The notes under the pieces are model-generated. The model saw only the letters and a list, made by a program, of their open reading frames with translations. It had not been told where the DNA came from and ran no database searches. The translations under genes were made by a program, and so were the position numbers. Below are positions 8,436-16,392 of a DNA stretch of 64,000 nt, in pieces; within the stretch, counting starts at the first letter, position 1, and every line of letters begins with the position of its first letter. The DNA is from Phycisphaerales bacterium (GTDB lineage Bacteria > Planctomycetota > Phycisphaerae > Phycisphaerales > UBA1924), in assembly GCA_020846975.1 (NCBI GenBank), contig JADLCX010000074.1, forward strand, positions 20,900-84,899. Reading direction: 5' to 3'.

Positions 8436-9140
8436 TCAGCGGCGACGGCGTCGGAGGCAGAGCAGGCCGCTCACGCCGGCGAGGGCGGCCGCGCCGGGCG
8501 TGGGGATCTCGTAGGTCGCGGTGAAGAGCCAGTCGGTGGATTCGATGTGGGCGAGGACGCCGTCGGCGGTGACGTAGTTCATCCAGCCCCATCCCGAGAG
8601 GCCGTTGAAGCCGCGGTGGCCGGCGTCGTTGTTCTCATCGCCGAAGCGGAAGCTGTACCCGCCCATGGCCTTGTCGGTCAGGCCGATGGAGTCGCCCAGG
8701 GGCGTGACGATGGAGCCCGAGTTTCGCATGTCGGGCTCGACGACCTGCAGGTCGTCGTCGCCGACGACCGGTCCGACGCCGAGGGTGTACGTGAAATCGA
8801 CCTGGTAGAGGCCGAGGTACGAGTCGGCGGCGTAGGTCGTGCCGGTGTCGCGTCCGCCGACGGACTGGCCGAAGATGCGGATCTCGGTCTGCGCGGCGTT
8901 GATGGTCATGTACATCGCCGACTGGATGTGGTCGAAGTCGAGCGTGAAGACGTCGTGGCCGCCGGTGGCGTTGTAAAGCTCGTCGAAGCGTGCGCCGTAG
9001 AGCGGCGGGCGCTGGTTGCCGTCGGGGTGGTTGTGGAGCCGGTACAGGCCCGGCAGGATGGCGGCGGCGGTGGCCTGGCCGGCGGACAGAATGATCGCGC
9101 CGGCCGCGAGCGCGGCCGTGCCGATTGAACGCAACTGCAT
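8436..9140 (-). CDS. secreted protein with PEP-CTERM-type (PTPG) sorting tail, paralogue A
   Basis: A protein of 234 residues starting at the ATG at 9140, with GGAGAGGGAG upstream. It has a signal peptide (to about QATAAA, residue 27). The middle contains paired motifs shared with the next gene (LYRLHNHPDG, YGARFDELYNATGGHD, GGRDTGTTYAADSYLG, HRGFNGLSGWGWM). The C terminus is IPTPGAAALAGVSGLLCL followed by five Arg: a Pro-containing motif, a hydrophobic helix and a basic end, the layout of exosortase-processed PEP-CTERM proteins with PTPG in place of PEP. The exosortase at 31.9-32.9 kb is the likely processing enzyme. The biochemical function of the mature part is unknown; it is rich in Asp, Gly and aromatic residues and probably beta-structured. 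Tandem duplication with the following gene is clear. Confidence 0.75.
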   Translation of the reverse strand: MQLRSIGTAALAAGAIILSAGQATAAAILPGLYRLHNHPDGNQRPPLYGARFDELYNATGGHDVFTLDFDHIQSAMYMTINAAQTEIRIFGQSVGGRDTGTTYAADSYLGLYQVDFTYTLGVGPVVGDDDLQVVEPDMRNSGSIVTPLGDSIGLTDKAMGGYSFRFGDENNDAGHRGFNGLSGWGWMNYVTADGVLAHIESTDWLFTATYEIPTPGAAALAGVSGLLCLRRRRR

Positions 9141-9384
9141 GTCGAGTCTCCCTCTCCAAACACCGCCCACGCCGATGGAACGCTCCATCGTCGAACCGGC
9201 TTCTCCGGGCCGGTGCGGGCGGCATGCTTACCGCTGAGAAGATGCGCCGACGCGGGGGGTTGTCCAGTCGAGTGGAGTGGTCAATCGGTGGTTATTCTCG
9301 CTGCGCCGATAAGAGCGCGGCTGCAGGTCCGGCGCGGGCCCGAGAACCACAACGATGCTGCGCCGACCGCCGCGGAACGAACAA

Positions 9385-9406
9385 CGCCCCGGGAAGGCCC
9401 GGGGCG
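9385..9406 (-). terminator. intrinsic terminator after paralogue B
   Basis: Perfect 9-bp hairpin CGCCCCGGG / CCCGGGGCG with a 4-base loop. Read on the minus strand it is followed by TTGTTCGTTCC, a weak T-rich tract. It lies about 36 bp after the stop of the gene at 9442-10149 and separates the two paralogues. Confidence 0.65.
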
Positions 9407-9441
9407 CGCGGTGAGGATCGCGATCGCTGTGGGGTTGTCGA

Positions 9442-10149
9442 TCAGCGGCGGCGGCGCGAGGCGAACAGCCCCGCGAGTCCGAGGGCCAGCGAGGCGCCCG
9501 GCGCCGGGATGACGTAGGTAGCGGTGAAGATCCAATCGGTCGAAGCGACGTGCGGGTGGACCGATCCGTCGTTGTTGATGTAACTCATCCAACCCCAACC
9601 GGAGATGCCGTTGAAGCCGCGGTGGCCGAGGTCGTTGTCCTCGTCACCAAGCCGGAGCGAATACCCGCCCATGGCCTCGTCGGTGAGGTGGATCGTGCCG
9701 AGGCTGTTGGGCGCGGTGATGAAGCCGAAGTTGCGATGATGCGGCACGACTACCCACAGGTCGTCATCACCCGGCACCTGCTGGACGCCGAGGTCGTAGG
9801 TGAAGTCGAAGTTGTACACGCCCAGGTAGGCATCCGCGGCGTACGTCGAGCCGACGTCGCGCCCGCCGTAGGCCTGGCCGTAGATGTGGATCTCACCGGC
9901 AACCGAGTTGACGGTCATGAAGACCGACGAGTTGATGTCGTTGAAATCGAGCGTGATCACGTCGTGGCCGCCCGTGGCATCGAACAACTCGTCGAAACGG
10001 GCTCCGTATGGCGGCGGATCCTCCGAGCCGTCTGGGTGGTTGTTCAAGCGGTACAGGCCATCCACGATGACCGCGCCGTGGGACGGCGCAACCACCACAC
10101 CGACGGCCGCGGCCATCGCCGCGGCGGTCAACAACTTTGCGTAAAACAT
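9442..10149 (-). CDS. secreted protein with PEP-CTERM-type (PAPG) sorting tail, paralogue B
   Basis: A protein of 235 residues beginning at the ATG at 10149, preceded by GGAGAG. The signal peptide ends near PSHGA. It is a paralogue of the gene at 8436-9140: they share LYRLNNHPDG, YGARFDELFDATGGHD, GGRDVGSTYAADAYLG, DEAMGGYSLRLGDEDND and HRGFNGISGWGWM, with more than half the residues identical by eye. The C terminus is IPAPGASLALGLAGLFA then SRRRR, again an exosortase-type tail. The conserved core keeps many Asp, Asn and Gly residues that could bind Ca2+, but no named domain is recognised. It has its own promoter, with a palindrome between the -35 and -10 boxes, and its own terminator, so it is transcribed as a single gene. 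Confidence 0.75.
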   Translation of the reverse strand: MFYAKLLTAAAMAAAVGVVVAPSHGAVIVDGLYRLNNHPDGSEDPPPYGARFDELFDATGGHDVITLDFNDINSSVFMTVNSVAGEIHIYGQAYGGRDVGSTYAADAYLGVYNFDFTYDLGVQQVPGDDDLWVVVPHHRNFGFITAPNSLGTIHLTDEAMGGYSLRLGDEDNDLGHRGFNGISGWGWMSYINNDGSVHPHVASTDWIFTATYVIPAPGASLALGLAGLFASRRRR

Positions 10150-10250
10150 CTCTCAACTCTCCAATCGCAGGGGACAAACTCACCCGGTCTCACAAGCGCA
10201 CAACTTGCGCAACCCCCTGCATCGTGGGAGGGACTGGGTATCTCAGAGTG

Positions 10251-10280
10251 AGTCTAGACTGCTCTGGAGAGCTCTGTCAA
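10251..10280 (-). promoter_or_regulatory. promoter with an internal palindromic site, for paralogue B
   Basis: On the minus strand TTGACA (10280-10275) and TAGACT (10256-10251) are separated by 18 bp. The spacer holds GCTCTCCAGAGCAG (10272-10259), whose core GCTCT-CC-AGAGC is a perfect dyad. A repressor binding there would block the promoter. The same 14-mer occurs upstream of the Wza-like gene at 34889-34902. Confidence 0.6.
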
Positions 10281-10309
10281 TCCAAACCTTGTCCGTACAC
10301 GAAGCCCCA

Positions 10310-12133
10310 TCAACGAGCCTGGGCGGCTTCGAGGCAGCGATGCAGGCGGACAATGGCCCTGGCGCGGCCCAGACAAGCCAGCGAATCGTGGACGGGCGGG
10401 CTTACGCCGGAGCCGGTGATGGCGACGCGGAGGGGCTGGGCGAGCTTGCCGAGGTTGGACTTGCCGGCGGGGTCGGCGGGGAGTTCTCGTGCGGCGAAGG
10501 TTTCCATCGCGGTGTGCAGGGCGTCGGGGGTGAACGGTTCGACCGATTCGAGGACCGGGGCGAAACGCTTGAGGATGCCCAGCCCCTCGTCGTTGTTGGC
10601 TCGGAGCGACTTCTGGACGGCGGCTGAGTCGAAGGCGAGTTGATCGTCGGGCACGAGGGCGAACTCGATGACCTTCAGCACGTCGCGGAGCACCTTGGCG
10701 CGGGGCTTGGCCATGCGGATGAGCGCGGGGAGGTTCGCGGCGAACTGCCGCTCGAGCGCGGCCGCGGTGGCGGGTTGTGAGTCCCGGCACCAGGCGATGA
10801 ACCGGCGTGTGAACTCATCGTCGGAGAGTTGCTGGAGGTAGTCGCCGTTGAAGCTCAGGAGTTTGGCGCGGTCGAACTTGGCGTTGGAGCGGCCGATGCG
10901 CTCGATGGAGAAGTGTCTGGCGAGGAAGGCCAGATCGAACTTTTCGAGGTCCTTGCCGTCGGACTGCTTCATGCCCGGATTCCAGCCGAGCAGCGCGATG
11001 AAGTTGACGATGGCCTCGGGCAGGTACCCGCTGTTGCGGAAGTCGTAGATCTCGACCTCGGGGAGCGGGATGTTGAAGTGACGGGCGAGCGTCGCGGCGA
11101 TGTCGAGGCTGTCGTTCTCGCCGGCAATGAAATCGGCGAGGTTCTTCGCATCGGCTCCGACGGACATGGCCAGAGACCGCGGCGTGATCGCCGGGTCCTT
11201 GCCCATCGCGTCCTTGACGGCCTTGCGCGCGGCCTTGGCCTTGTCGCGCTTGCTCATCTTCGAGCCGTCGGGGTTGAAGATGAGGGGCATGTGCGCGTAG
11301 ACGGGCGTGCGGAAGCCCAGGGCCTTCTGGAGCGCGACGTGCCGCGGCGTGTTGTAAAGGTGTTCCTGAGCGCGCATCACGTGGGTGACGCCCATCGTCT
11401 CGTCATCAACCACGACGGCGAAGTGGTAGGTCGGGAAACCGTCGGCCTTGCGGATCACGAAGTCGTCGAGTTCACCCGCGGCGATCCTGACATCGCCGAG
11501 GACCTGATCGCGGACGACGATCTCTTCGCTCGGGGCGTGGAACCGGATGACGTACGGCTCGCCGTGCGTGTCGGCCTGTTTCATGCGGTCCCGGCGGGCC
11601 GCGGGCGTTGGAAACTGCTGGTACGCTGCGCGGTCATAGCGGTAGGTCTGCTTGGCGGCGACGGCGGCCTTGCGCTTGGCCTCCAGTTCCTCGTTGGTCT
11701 CGAACGCGGGGTAGGCACGGCCTGAGTCGACGAGTTGGTTCAGGAACCTGGCATAGATCGGGACGCGCTGGGCCTGGAAGTAGGGGCCGACGGGTCGTGC
11801 GTTGGCTCCGATGACTCTGACGGCCGGGCGATCGCCCGATGTTGAAGCGGAACCCGGCTCGGAGAGCCGTGATACCTCGAGCATCGGGCCGTCGTCCCAC
11901 TCGATCCCAAGCCATGCGAGGTCTTCGAGGATTCCACGGGCCGACTCTTCGCTGGAGCGGGCCTGATCGGTGTCCTCGATTCGGACCATGAAGCGCCCAC
12001 CCCCTCCCCCACCGCCATCGGGCTGCGCCTTGGCGAAGGCCCAGCAGAAAAGGGCGGATCGCGCGCCGCCGATGTGGAGGTGACCGGTGGGGCTGGGCGC
12101 AAAGCGTGTGACGACCGGGGCTTGGGAAGACAT
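10310..12133 (-). CDS. gltX: glutamyl-tRNA synthetase
   Basis: Class I aminoacyl-tRNA synthetase that charges tRNA-Glu (607 residues). The ATG at 12133 gives MSSQAPVVTRFAPSPTGHLHIGGARSALF, containing the HIGH-type signature (HLHIGG). The second signature KMSKR is in DGSKMSKRDKAKAA, followed by the class-specific helical C-terminal anticodon-binding part. Compared with typical enzymes there are extra segments: a run of seven Gly near residue 43, a ~30-residue Ser/Arg/Ala-rich insertion between WDDGP and GPYFQAQR, and a KDPAITPRSLAMSVGADAKN insertion after KMSKR. The catalytic residues look intact, so it should be functional. It is monocistronic and divergent from the secreted-protein gene at 12269. 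Confidence 0.95.
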   Translation of the reverse strand: MSSQAPVVTRFAPSPTGHLHIGGARSALFCWAFAKAQPDGGGGGGGRFMVRIEDTDQARSSEESARGILEDLAWLGIEWDDGPMLEVSRLSEPGSASTSGDRPAVRVIGANARPVGPYFQAQRVPIYARFLNQLVDSGRAYPAFETNEELEAKRKAAVAAKQTYRYDRAAYQQFPTPAARRDRMKQADTHGEPYVIRFHAPSEEIVVRDQVLGDVRIAAGELDDFVIRKADGFPTYHFAVVVDDETMGVTHVMRAQEHLYNTPRHVALQKALGFRTPVYAHMPLIFNPDGSKMSKRDKAKAARKAVKDAMGKDPAITPRSLAMSVGADAKNLADFIAGENDSLDIAATLARHFNIPLPEVEIYDFRNSGYLPEAIVNFIALLGWNPGMKQSDGKDLEKFDLAFLARHFSIERIGRSNAKFDRAKLLSFNGDYLQQLSDDEFTRRFIAWCRDSQPATAAALERQFAANLPALIRMAKPRAKVLRDVLKVIEFALVPDDQLAFDSAAVQKSLRANNDEGLGILKRFAPVLESVEPFTPDALHTAMETFAARELPADPAGKSNLGKLAQPLRVAITGSGVSPPVHDSLACLGRARAIVRLHRCLEAAQAR

Positions 12134-12268
12134 GGGGCACAAGCGTAGGGGCTGAGGCTGCCGGGCTTGCGGGACCGGGCTTGCACGGGCCGCACGGGTC
12201 CGGGTAGGCTGTGCCCGCACGGATGCAGATGGCCGGGCGCGACGGATCGCGTTGGAAGGACCGCGACG

Positions 12269-13486
12269 ATGCGTCTGCGTTCGGAGCAAGGTTTGTTGAC
12301 GGTGGCGTTGGCCGCGACACTCGGCCTCGGCGCGGGCGCGCCCGCGCAGACCTCGCAGACCGATCGCGCGCAGCCCGACCGAACTCCGGCCGCGGCGCCG
12401 ATGACCAAGCGGAAGGTCCTGCACCTCCGGCTCAAGGGCGACCTCGACTGCATGAAACTCGTAGACGACCTGGCGGCCGCGACGGGTGAAGCGAGGAAGT
12501 CGGGAGTCGAGGTCATCGTGCTGGAAATGTCCGGGGAGCGATGGCGCGGCGATGTCGTGTCGGGCATGATGCCGCTGTTCAAGGGCGCGGAGGTGCTGAC
12601 CATCGCGTGGCTGAACGATCCGCCGGACGGGCGTGTGGGAAGCGGGCAGGCGGCGCTCGCGCTGCTGGCCGATCGGTGCTACATCGGACCGAAGACGGAG
12701 GTGGTGTTCGAGCCCGGGCACGACTTGCGGGCGCAGGCTCCGCCGACGACGAACTGGGAGCAGGTCGAGCAGGATGTCCAGGCTGCGCTGTGGGGTCGGC
12801 TGGGGTCGGTCGAACGGCCGCGCGACACGCTGCTCGCGGCCGCACTGCCGACTCCGCGACAGCCGCTCTGGGCGATCCTGGATCGCTCGCCGGGCTTGTC
12901 GGGCGCGAGACTGGAACGGCTGGTTGCCGAGTCGCCCTCGGCGGCCGAAGCGGGGCGGTTCGTCTCGCTCACATCCGGATCGACCGAGCGCGGCGAGTTG
13001 CGGCTGCGGGTCGAACCGGCGATGGCGGTGAGCATCGGTATCGCGGAATCTTCGGCGCGTGAACTCGGGCAGATTCTCGCGGCGGAACGACTGACGCCCG
13101 CGCCGCTCACGCGCGCGGAACTGGAGAGCGGGCTGGCCAAAGCGCGGCAGGAACTGGTGAAGGACCTGGCCGCGTTTGATCGTGCGGCCGAGCGCATGGA
13201 CAAGGCGCTTGATGATGCCGAGAAACAGCGCGGGGTGGATGCCGCGCGGCGGAAGCGGAAGGTCGGAAAGGAATCGCTGCCGCTGGGGGACGAGGCGGCG
13301 AAGTCGCTCGAAGCCGTGGAGGCGCTGGTTGCGAACTACCCGGAACTGCTGCGATCGGCTCCGCCGGGGGTTTCAACGGTCGAACTCACCGCGGTAAGGC
13401 TGAGCGCGGCGTGGCACGACGCGGTTCAGGATCGCAAGGACCGGCTCGTGGAACTGCGGGCGCGGGCGACGCGGCTGGCCGAGTAG
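12269..13486 (+). CDS. secreted protein with a ClpP/NfeD-like N-terminal region
   Basis: A protein of 405 residues starting at the ATG at 12269, with GGAAGGA seven bases upstream. The signal peptide ends near GAPAQ. Residues about 45-150 (VLHLRLKGDLDCMKLVDDL, VEVIVLEMSGERWRGDVVSGM, VLTIAWLNDPPDGRVGSGQAALALLADRCYIGPKTEV) follow the alternating strand/helix pattern of the crotonase/ClpP fold seen in NfeD-type membrane-associated serine proteases. In those proteins the catalytic Ser lies in an A-x-S-A-G context; here the site reads GRVGSGQAAL, so activity is uncertain. The C-terminal half is charged and helical, probably coiled-coil, without membrane helices. It is followed 14 bp later by a small hypothetical gene. 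Confidence 0.5.
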   Translation: MRLRSEQGLLTVALAATLGLGAGAPAQTSQTDRAQPDRTPAAAPMTKRKVLHLRLKGDLDCMKLVDDLAAATGEARKSGVEVIVLEMSGERWRGDVVSGMMPLFKGAEVLTIAWLNDPPDGRVGSGQAALALLADRCYIGPKTEVVFEPGHDLRAQAPPTTNWEQVEQDVQAALWGRLGSVERPRDTLLAAALPTPRQPLWAILDRSPGLSGARLERLVAESPSAAEAGRFVSLTSGSTERGELRLRVEPAMAVSIGIAESSARELGQILAAERLTPAPLTRAELESGLAKARQELVKDLAAFDRAAERMDKALDDAEKQRGVDAARRKRKVGKESLPLGDEAAKSLEAVEALVANYPELLRSAPPGVSTVELTAVRLSAAWHDAVQDRKDRLVELRARATRLAE

Positions 13487-13500
13487 GGTTACGGTTACGC

Positions 13501-14058
13501 ATGGCCGCGTCAGGCAACCCGTCCACACCCAATCGCAAGAACGCCGCCGCTCCGGCCCGCCGCACCGAGGCCGCGGGCGCGGTGGACCTTGACCCCGCCC
13601 AGTTGGAGGCGATCCGTCAGGTCTTCTGGCACAACGTGGTGCGGGAGATGCTGTCGGGGCTGACGGCGGTGGCGGAGAAGCGACCGGAGTTGATGGACGG
13701 GCGGTTCGCGGTGCTGACCCGCGGCGGCGAGCGGATTCCGATCGCGCGGGTCGAGCCGGTGTTCGCGTACACGGTGCGCGGCTCGTCCGCAGAGCGGCGG
13801 GCCTCGGCGGCGGTGCAGTTGACGGTCTTTCGAGTATCGACCCCGGACGGCGAGGTGTTCACGCTTCCCGTGCAGGAGGTGCGCGGGTTCCACGAACTGA
13901 CGCCCGAACTGCTGGCTCGCATTCAGCAGATCGAGGATGAGCAGAGCAAGGCCGCGGGCGAGGAAGAGCCGCGTCCGTTCGGGTTCGCGGCGTTCCAGGC
14001 CCTGCCCAAGCCGGCTCCGTCGATCATGATGCCTGTCCCTTCCGATCCGCACGAGTAA
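13501..14058 (+). CDS. hypothetical protein, 185 aa
   Basis: No family recognised. The ATG at 13501 follows the preceding gene by 14 bp, so the two are probably co-transcribed. After an Ala/Pro-rich N terminus (to about residue 30) there is a compact domain containing FWHNVVREMLSGLTAVAEKRPELMDGRF, IPIARVEPVFAYTVRG and FTLPVQEVRGFHELTPELLARI, then an acidic and Pro-rich tail. No signal peptide or membrane helix is visible, so it is probably cytoplasmic. Confidence 0.55.
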   Translation: MAASGNPSTPNRKNAAAPARRTEAAGAVDLDPAQLEAIRQVFWHNVVREMLSGLTAVAEKRPELMDGRFAVLTRGGERIPIARVEPVFAYTVRGSSAERRASAAVQLTVFRVSTPDGEVFTLPVQEVRGFHELTPELLARIQQIEDEQSKAAGEEEPRPFGFAAFQALPKPAPSIMMPVPSDPHE

Positions 14059-14087
14059 GCGAGGAAGTCCGGGTCCGGCCATGCAAC

Positions 14088-14132
14088 TGTATCGAAGATC
14101 GTCGATACAACTCGCCCAGCCGGGTCTATAGT
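14088..14132 (+). promoter_or_regulatory. dyad and -10 box ahead of the glycosyltransferase gene
   Basis: TGTATCGA (14088-14095) and TCGATACA (14102-14109) form a perfect 8-bp inverted repeat with a 6-bp spacer. Seventeen bases further is TATAGT (14127-14132), a good -10 box 36 bp before the ATG. The right arm covers the -35 position, so this looks like an operator; it could also be a hairpin ending the upstream pair of genes. Confidence 0.45.
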
Positions 14133-14168
14133 GGGCCGACCTTCCCGGACCGAACGAGGGCCTGATCG

Positions 14169-14939
14169 ATGCGGACACTGATCGCCATTCCGGTTTACAA
14201 CGAGGAGCGGTATGTCCGCGGCGTGCTGTCGCACGTGCTGGAGTACGCCGAGGCCGGCGATGTGCTGGTGATCGACGATGGATCCACCGACAGGACCGCC
14301 GAGCTGGTCTCGAAGTTCCCGGTGGATGTGCTGCGGCACGCGGCCAACCGCGGGTACGGCCGATCGATGCGCGACGCGTTCAACTGGGCCATCGTGCACC
14401 GCTTCGACTGGGTGATCACGATGGACTGCGACGAGCAGCACGAGCCAGCCGCGCTGCCGATGTTCCGGCGCGAGTCGGCGCGGATCGGGGACGACGCCGC
14501 GGATGTGGTCAGCGGGTCGAGGTACCTGGATTCATCGAGCCAGACCGAGGGGAGCCCGCCGCCGGACCGGCGGAGCATCAACCGGGTGATGACGGAAGAG
14601 ATCAACCAGCGGCTCGGTCTCAGCCTGACGGACTCGTTCTGCGGGTTCAAGTCGTACCGGGTTGATGCGCTGCGGCGGTTGCGTCTCGACGAGGACGGGT
14701 ACGCGTTCCCCATGCAGTTCTGGGTGCAGGCGGTGGCGCACGGGCTGCGCGTGCGCGAGGTTCCGGTGAGACTGATCTACAACGATCCGAACCGGACCTT
14801 TGGCGGACCGCTCGACGACCCGACGATCCGGCTGAGACACTACCGGCGGGTGCTCCGGTGTGAACTCGCGCGGTGCGCGGAGCGGTTGCCGAAGTCTGCG
14901 CTGCGGCAACTCGAAGGGACCAGGTGCTGCGAGGAGTGA
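14169..14939 (+). CDS. family 2 glycosyltransferase (dolichyl-phosphate mannosyltransferase-like)
   Basis: A GT-A-fold enzyme of 256 residues that would transfer a sugar from a nucleotide donor, often to a lipid-phosphate acceptor. The N terminus TLIAIPVYNEERYVRGVL is the standard start of the fold; VLVIDDGSTDRT (about residues 34-45) carries the first Asp pair, ITMDCDEQHEP (about 87-97) the second DxD-like motif, and FCGFKSYRVDALRRL the acceptor region. There is no C-terminal membrane segment, so it is cytoplasmic or peripheral. It lies between a possible operator-promoter and the BshC-like gene. Acceptor and sugar cannot be told from the sequence. Confidence 0.85.
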   Translation: MRTLIAIPVYNEERYVRGVLSHVLEYAEAGDVLVIDDGSTDRTAELVSKFPVDVLRHAANRGYGRSMRDAFNWAIVHRFDWVITMDCDEQHEPAALPMFRRESARIGDDAADVVSGSRYLDSSSQTEGSPPPDRRSINRVMTEEINQRLGLSLTDSFCGFKSYRVDALRRLRLDEDGYAFPMQFWVQAVAHGLRVREVPVRLIYNDPNRTFGGPLDDPTIRLRHYRRVLRCELARCAERLPKSALRQLEGTRCCEE

Positions 14940-14994
14940 TCGCGGCTTGGCGCGGCGCGTGGGAGGTTGTGGAACGCGAGTGAGAACATCGGCG

Positions 14995-16392
14995 ATGGAT
15001 GGATCCTGCGACCCAACGCGCTGCCCGGAACCCCGCGTGAGCGCGTGGCCGGAGATGGCGGTCTGGCCGCGGATCGGGGTTCATCGCGAGCCCGATGCGA
15101 TGGCGCGGAGATTCAGACGCGAACTGGGCCTGCCGGAGGATCGGCCGATCGTGATGACCGGGCACCAGGCCCAGGTATGGCATCCGGGAATCCTCGCCAA
15201 GTACCTCGCGGCGGATGTGTTCGCCGAACGCCAGGGCGCGGCGCGGGCATGGGTGTGGGTGGATCAGGATGTCAACGCGCCGGCCCGCGTGCGGTTTCCC
15301 GTGCGTGCGCGCGATCGTTCGGGCGAGGAATCGCTCGAAGTTCGCACCTGGCTGGCCGGCGGGAGCGATGGCGCGGGCGAGGTGCCGACGGCGAGGATGC
15401 CGGCGTTCAGTCCGAGTGGGCTGCCGTCGCCGGATGAAGGCGAGGCGTTCGCCGCGCCGGGCGTGCGGTCGGGGCTTGCGGCAATCAGGGAGGCCATGCT
15501 GCGACACACCGGGGCGGAGTCGGCCGCGGCGCAGGTGGCGGGCGCGATGCATGGATTGGTCAACCCGCTCGTGCGCGAGCCGGGCGTGAACGTGATGTCG
15601 CTGCGGATCTCGATGACGTCGCTCTTCGCCGAGATTGTTGCGAAGCTGCGTGACGATCCCGCGAGATGCGTCGAGGCGTATCGGGCCGCGCTCGCGGCCC
15701 ATCCGCGTGAACGAGTCGCCAACCTGGGGCCGGGAGAACTGCCGCTGTGGTTGATCCGACCCGGGATGGGCTCGTCGCGGCGGCGCGTGACGATCGAGGA
15801 TCTGCGCGGCGGGACCACGCCGGTGGAACAGCTCGCGCCGAGAGCCCTGCTGATGACCGGGCTGCTGCGTCTGGGTGCGTGTGATCTATTCATACACGGC
15901 ACGGGCGGCGGCGGTGGAGTCGGCGGCCATGAGGGCTACGACCGAATCACGGACCAATGGCTGCGGGATTGGCTGGGTGTGGACCTCGCGCCGATCGCGG
16001 TGGTGACGGCGACGATGCACCTGCGGATCGGCCATGCGGGGCCGAGCGCGAGTGAACTTCGCCGGCGGCAATGGCTGTCGCACCGGGCCCGGCACGACCC
16101 GGCCGCCCTGAACGACACCTCGGCCGCGGCGAGGAAGAGCGAGCTCGTGGCCCGAGTGCGCGCGGCCAAGCGGCTCGGGCAGGCCGGCGGCGCGGTGGCG
16201 GCGTATCGCGATATGCACGGGTTCCTGGAGGAGGTTCGGTCGCGACACGCGGCGGAGTTGCGCGCGATCGATGCGGAGGCGGCGCACGCGGCCGCGCACG
16301 TTCGTGACGCGGAGATCGCGACGGACCGAACATGGGCGTTCCCGCTTTACGAGCCGGACCAGCTCGAGTCGCTGCGCCGGTCGATTCAGTGA
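14995..16392 (+). CDS. BshC-like protein (putative cysteine-adding enzyme of a thiol pathway)
   Basis: About 465 residues. Either the ATG at 14995 or the GTG at 14980, which has GGGAGG 13 bp upstream, may be the start. Segments resemble BshC/YllA proteins: VMTGHQAQVWHPGILAKYLAA (compare the TGQQ start of the family core), AWVWVDQDVNAP (compare WLAxEDHD), and a Gly-rich DLFIHGTGG...YDRITDQWLRDWLGV stretch near residue 300. BshC joins Cys to GlcN-malate in bacillithiol synthesis. BshA- and BshB-like genes are not in the window, and the match is by motif only, so the substrate may differ. The 3' end overlaps the convergent murJ gene by 7 bp. Confidence 0.4.
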   Translation: MDGSCDPTRCPEPRVSAWPEMAVWPRIGVHREPDAMARRFRRELGLPEDRPIVMTGHQAQVWHPGILAKYLAADVFAERQGAARAWVWVDQDVNAPARVRFPVRARDRSGEESLEVRTWLAGGSDGAGEVPTARMPAFSPSGLPSPDEGEAFAAPGVRSGLAAIREAMLRHTGAESAAAQVAGAMHGLVNPLVREPGVNVMSLRISMTSLFAEIVAKLRDDPARCVEAYRAALAAHPRERVANLGPGELPLWLIRPGMGSSRRRVTIEDLRGGTTPVEQLAPRALLMTGLLRLGACDLFIHGTGGGGGVGGHEGYDRITDQWLRDWLGVDLAPIAVVTATMHLRIGHAGPSASELRRRQWLSHRARHDPAALNDTSAAARKSELVARVRAAKRLGQAGGAVAAYRDMHGFLEEVRSRHAAELRAIDAEAAHAAAHVRDAEIATDRTWAFPLYEPDQLESLRRSIQ

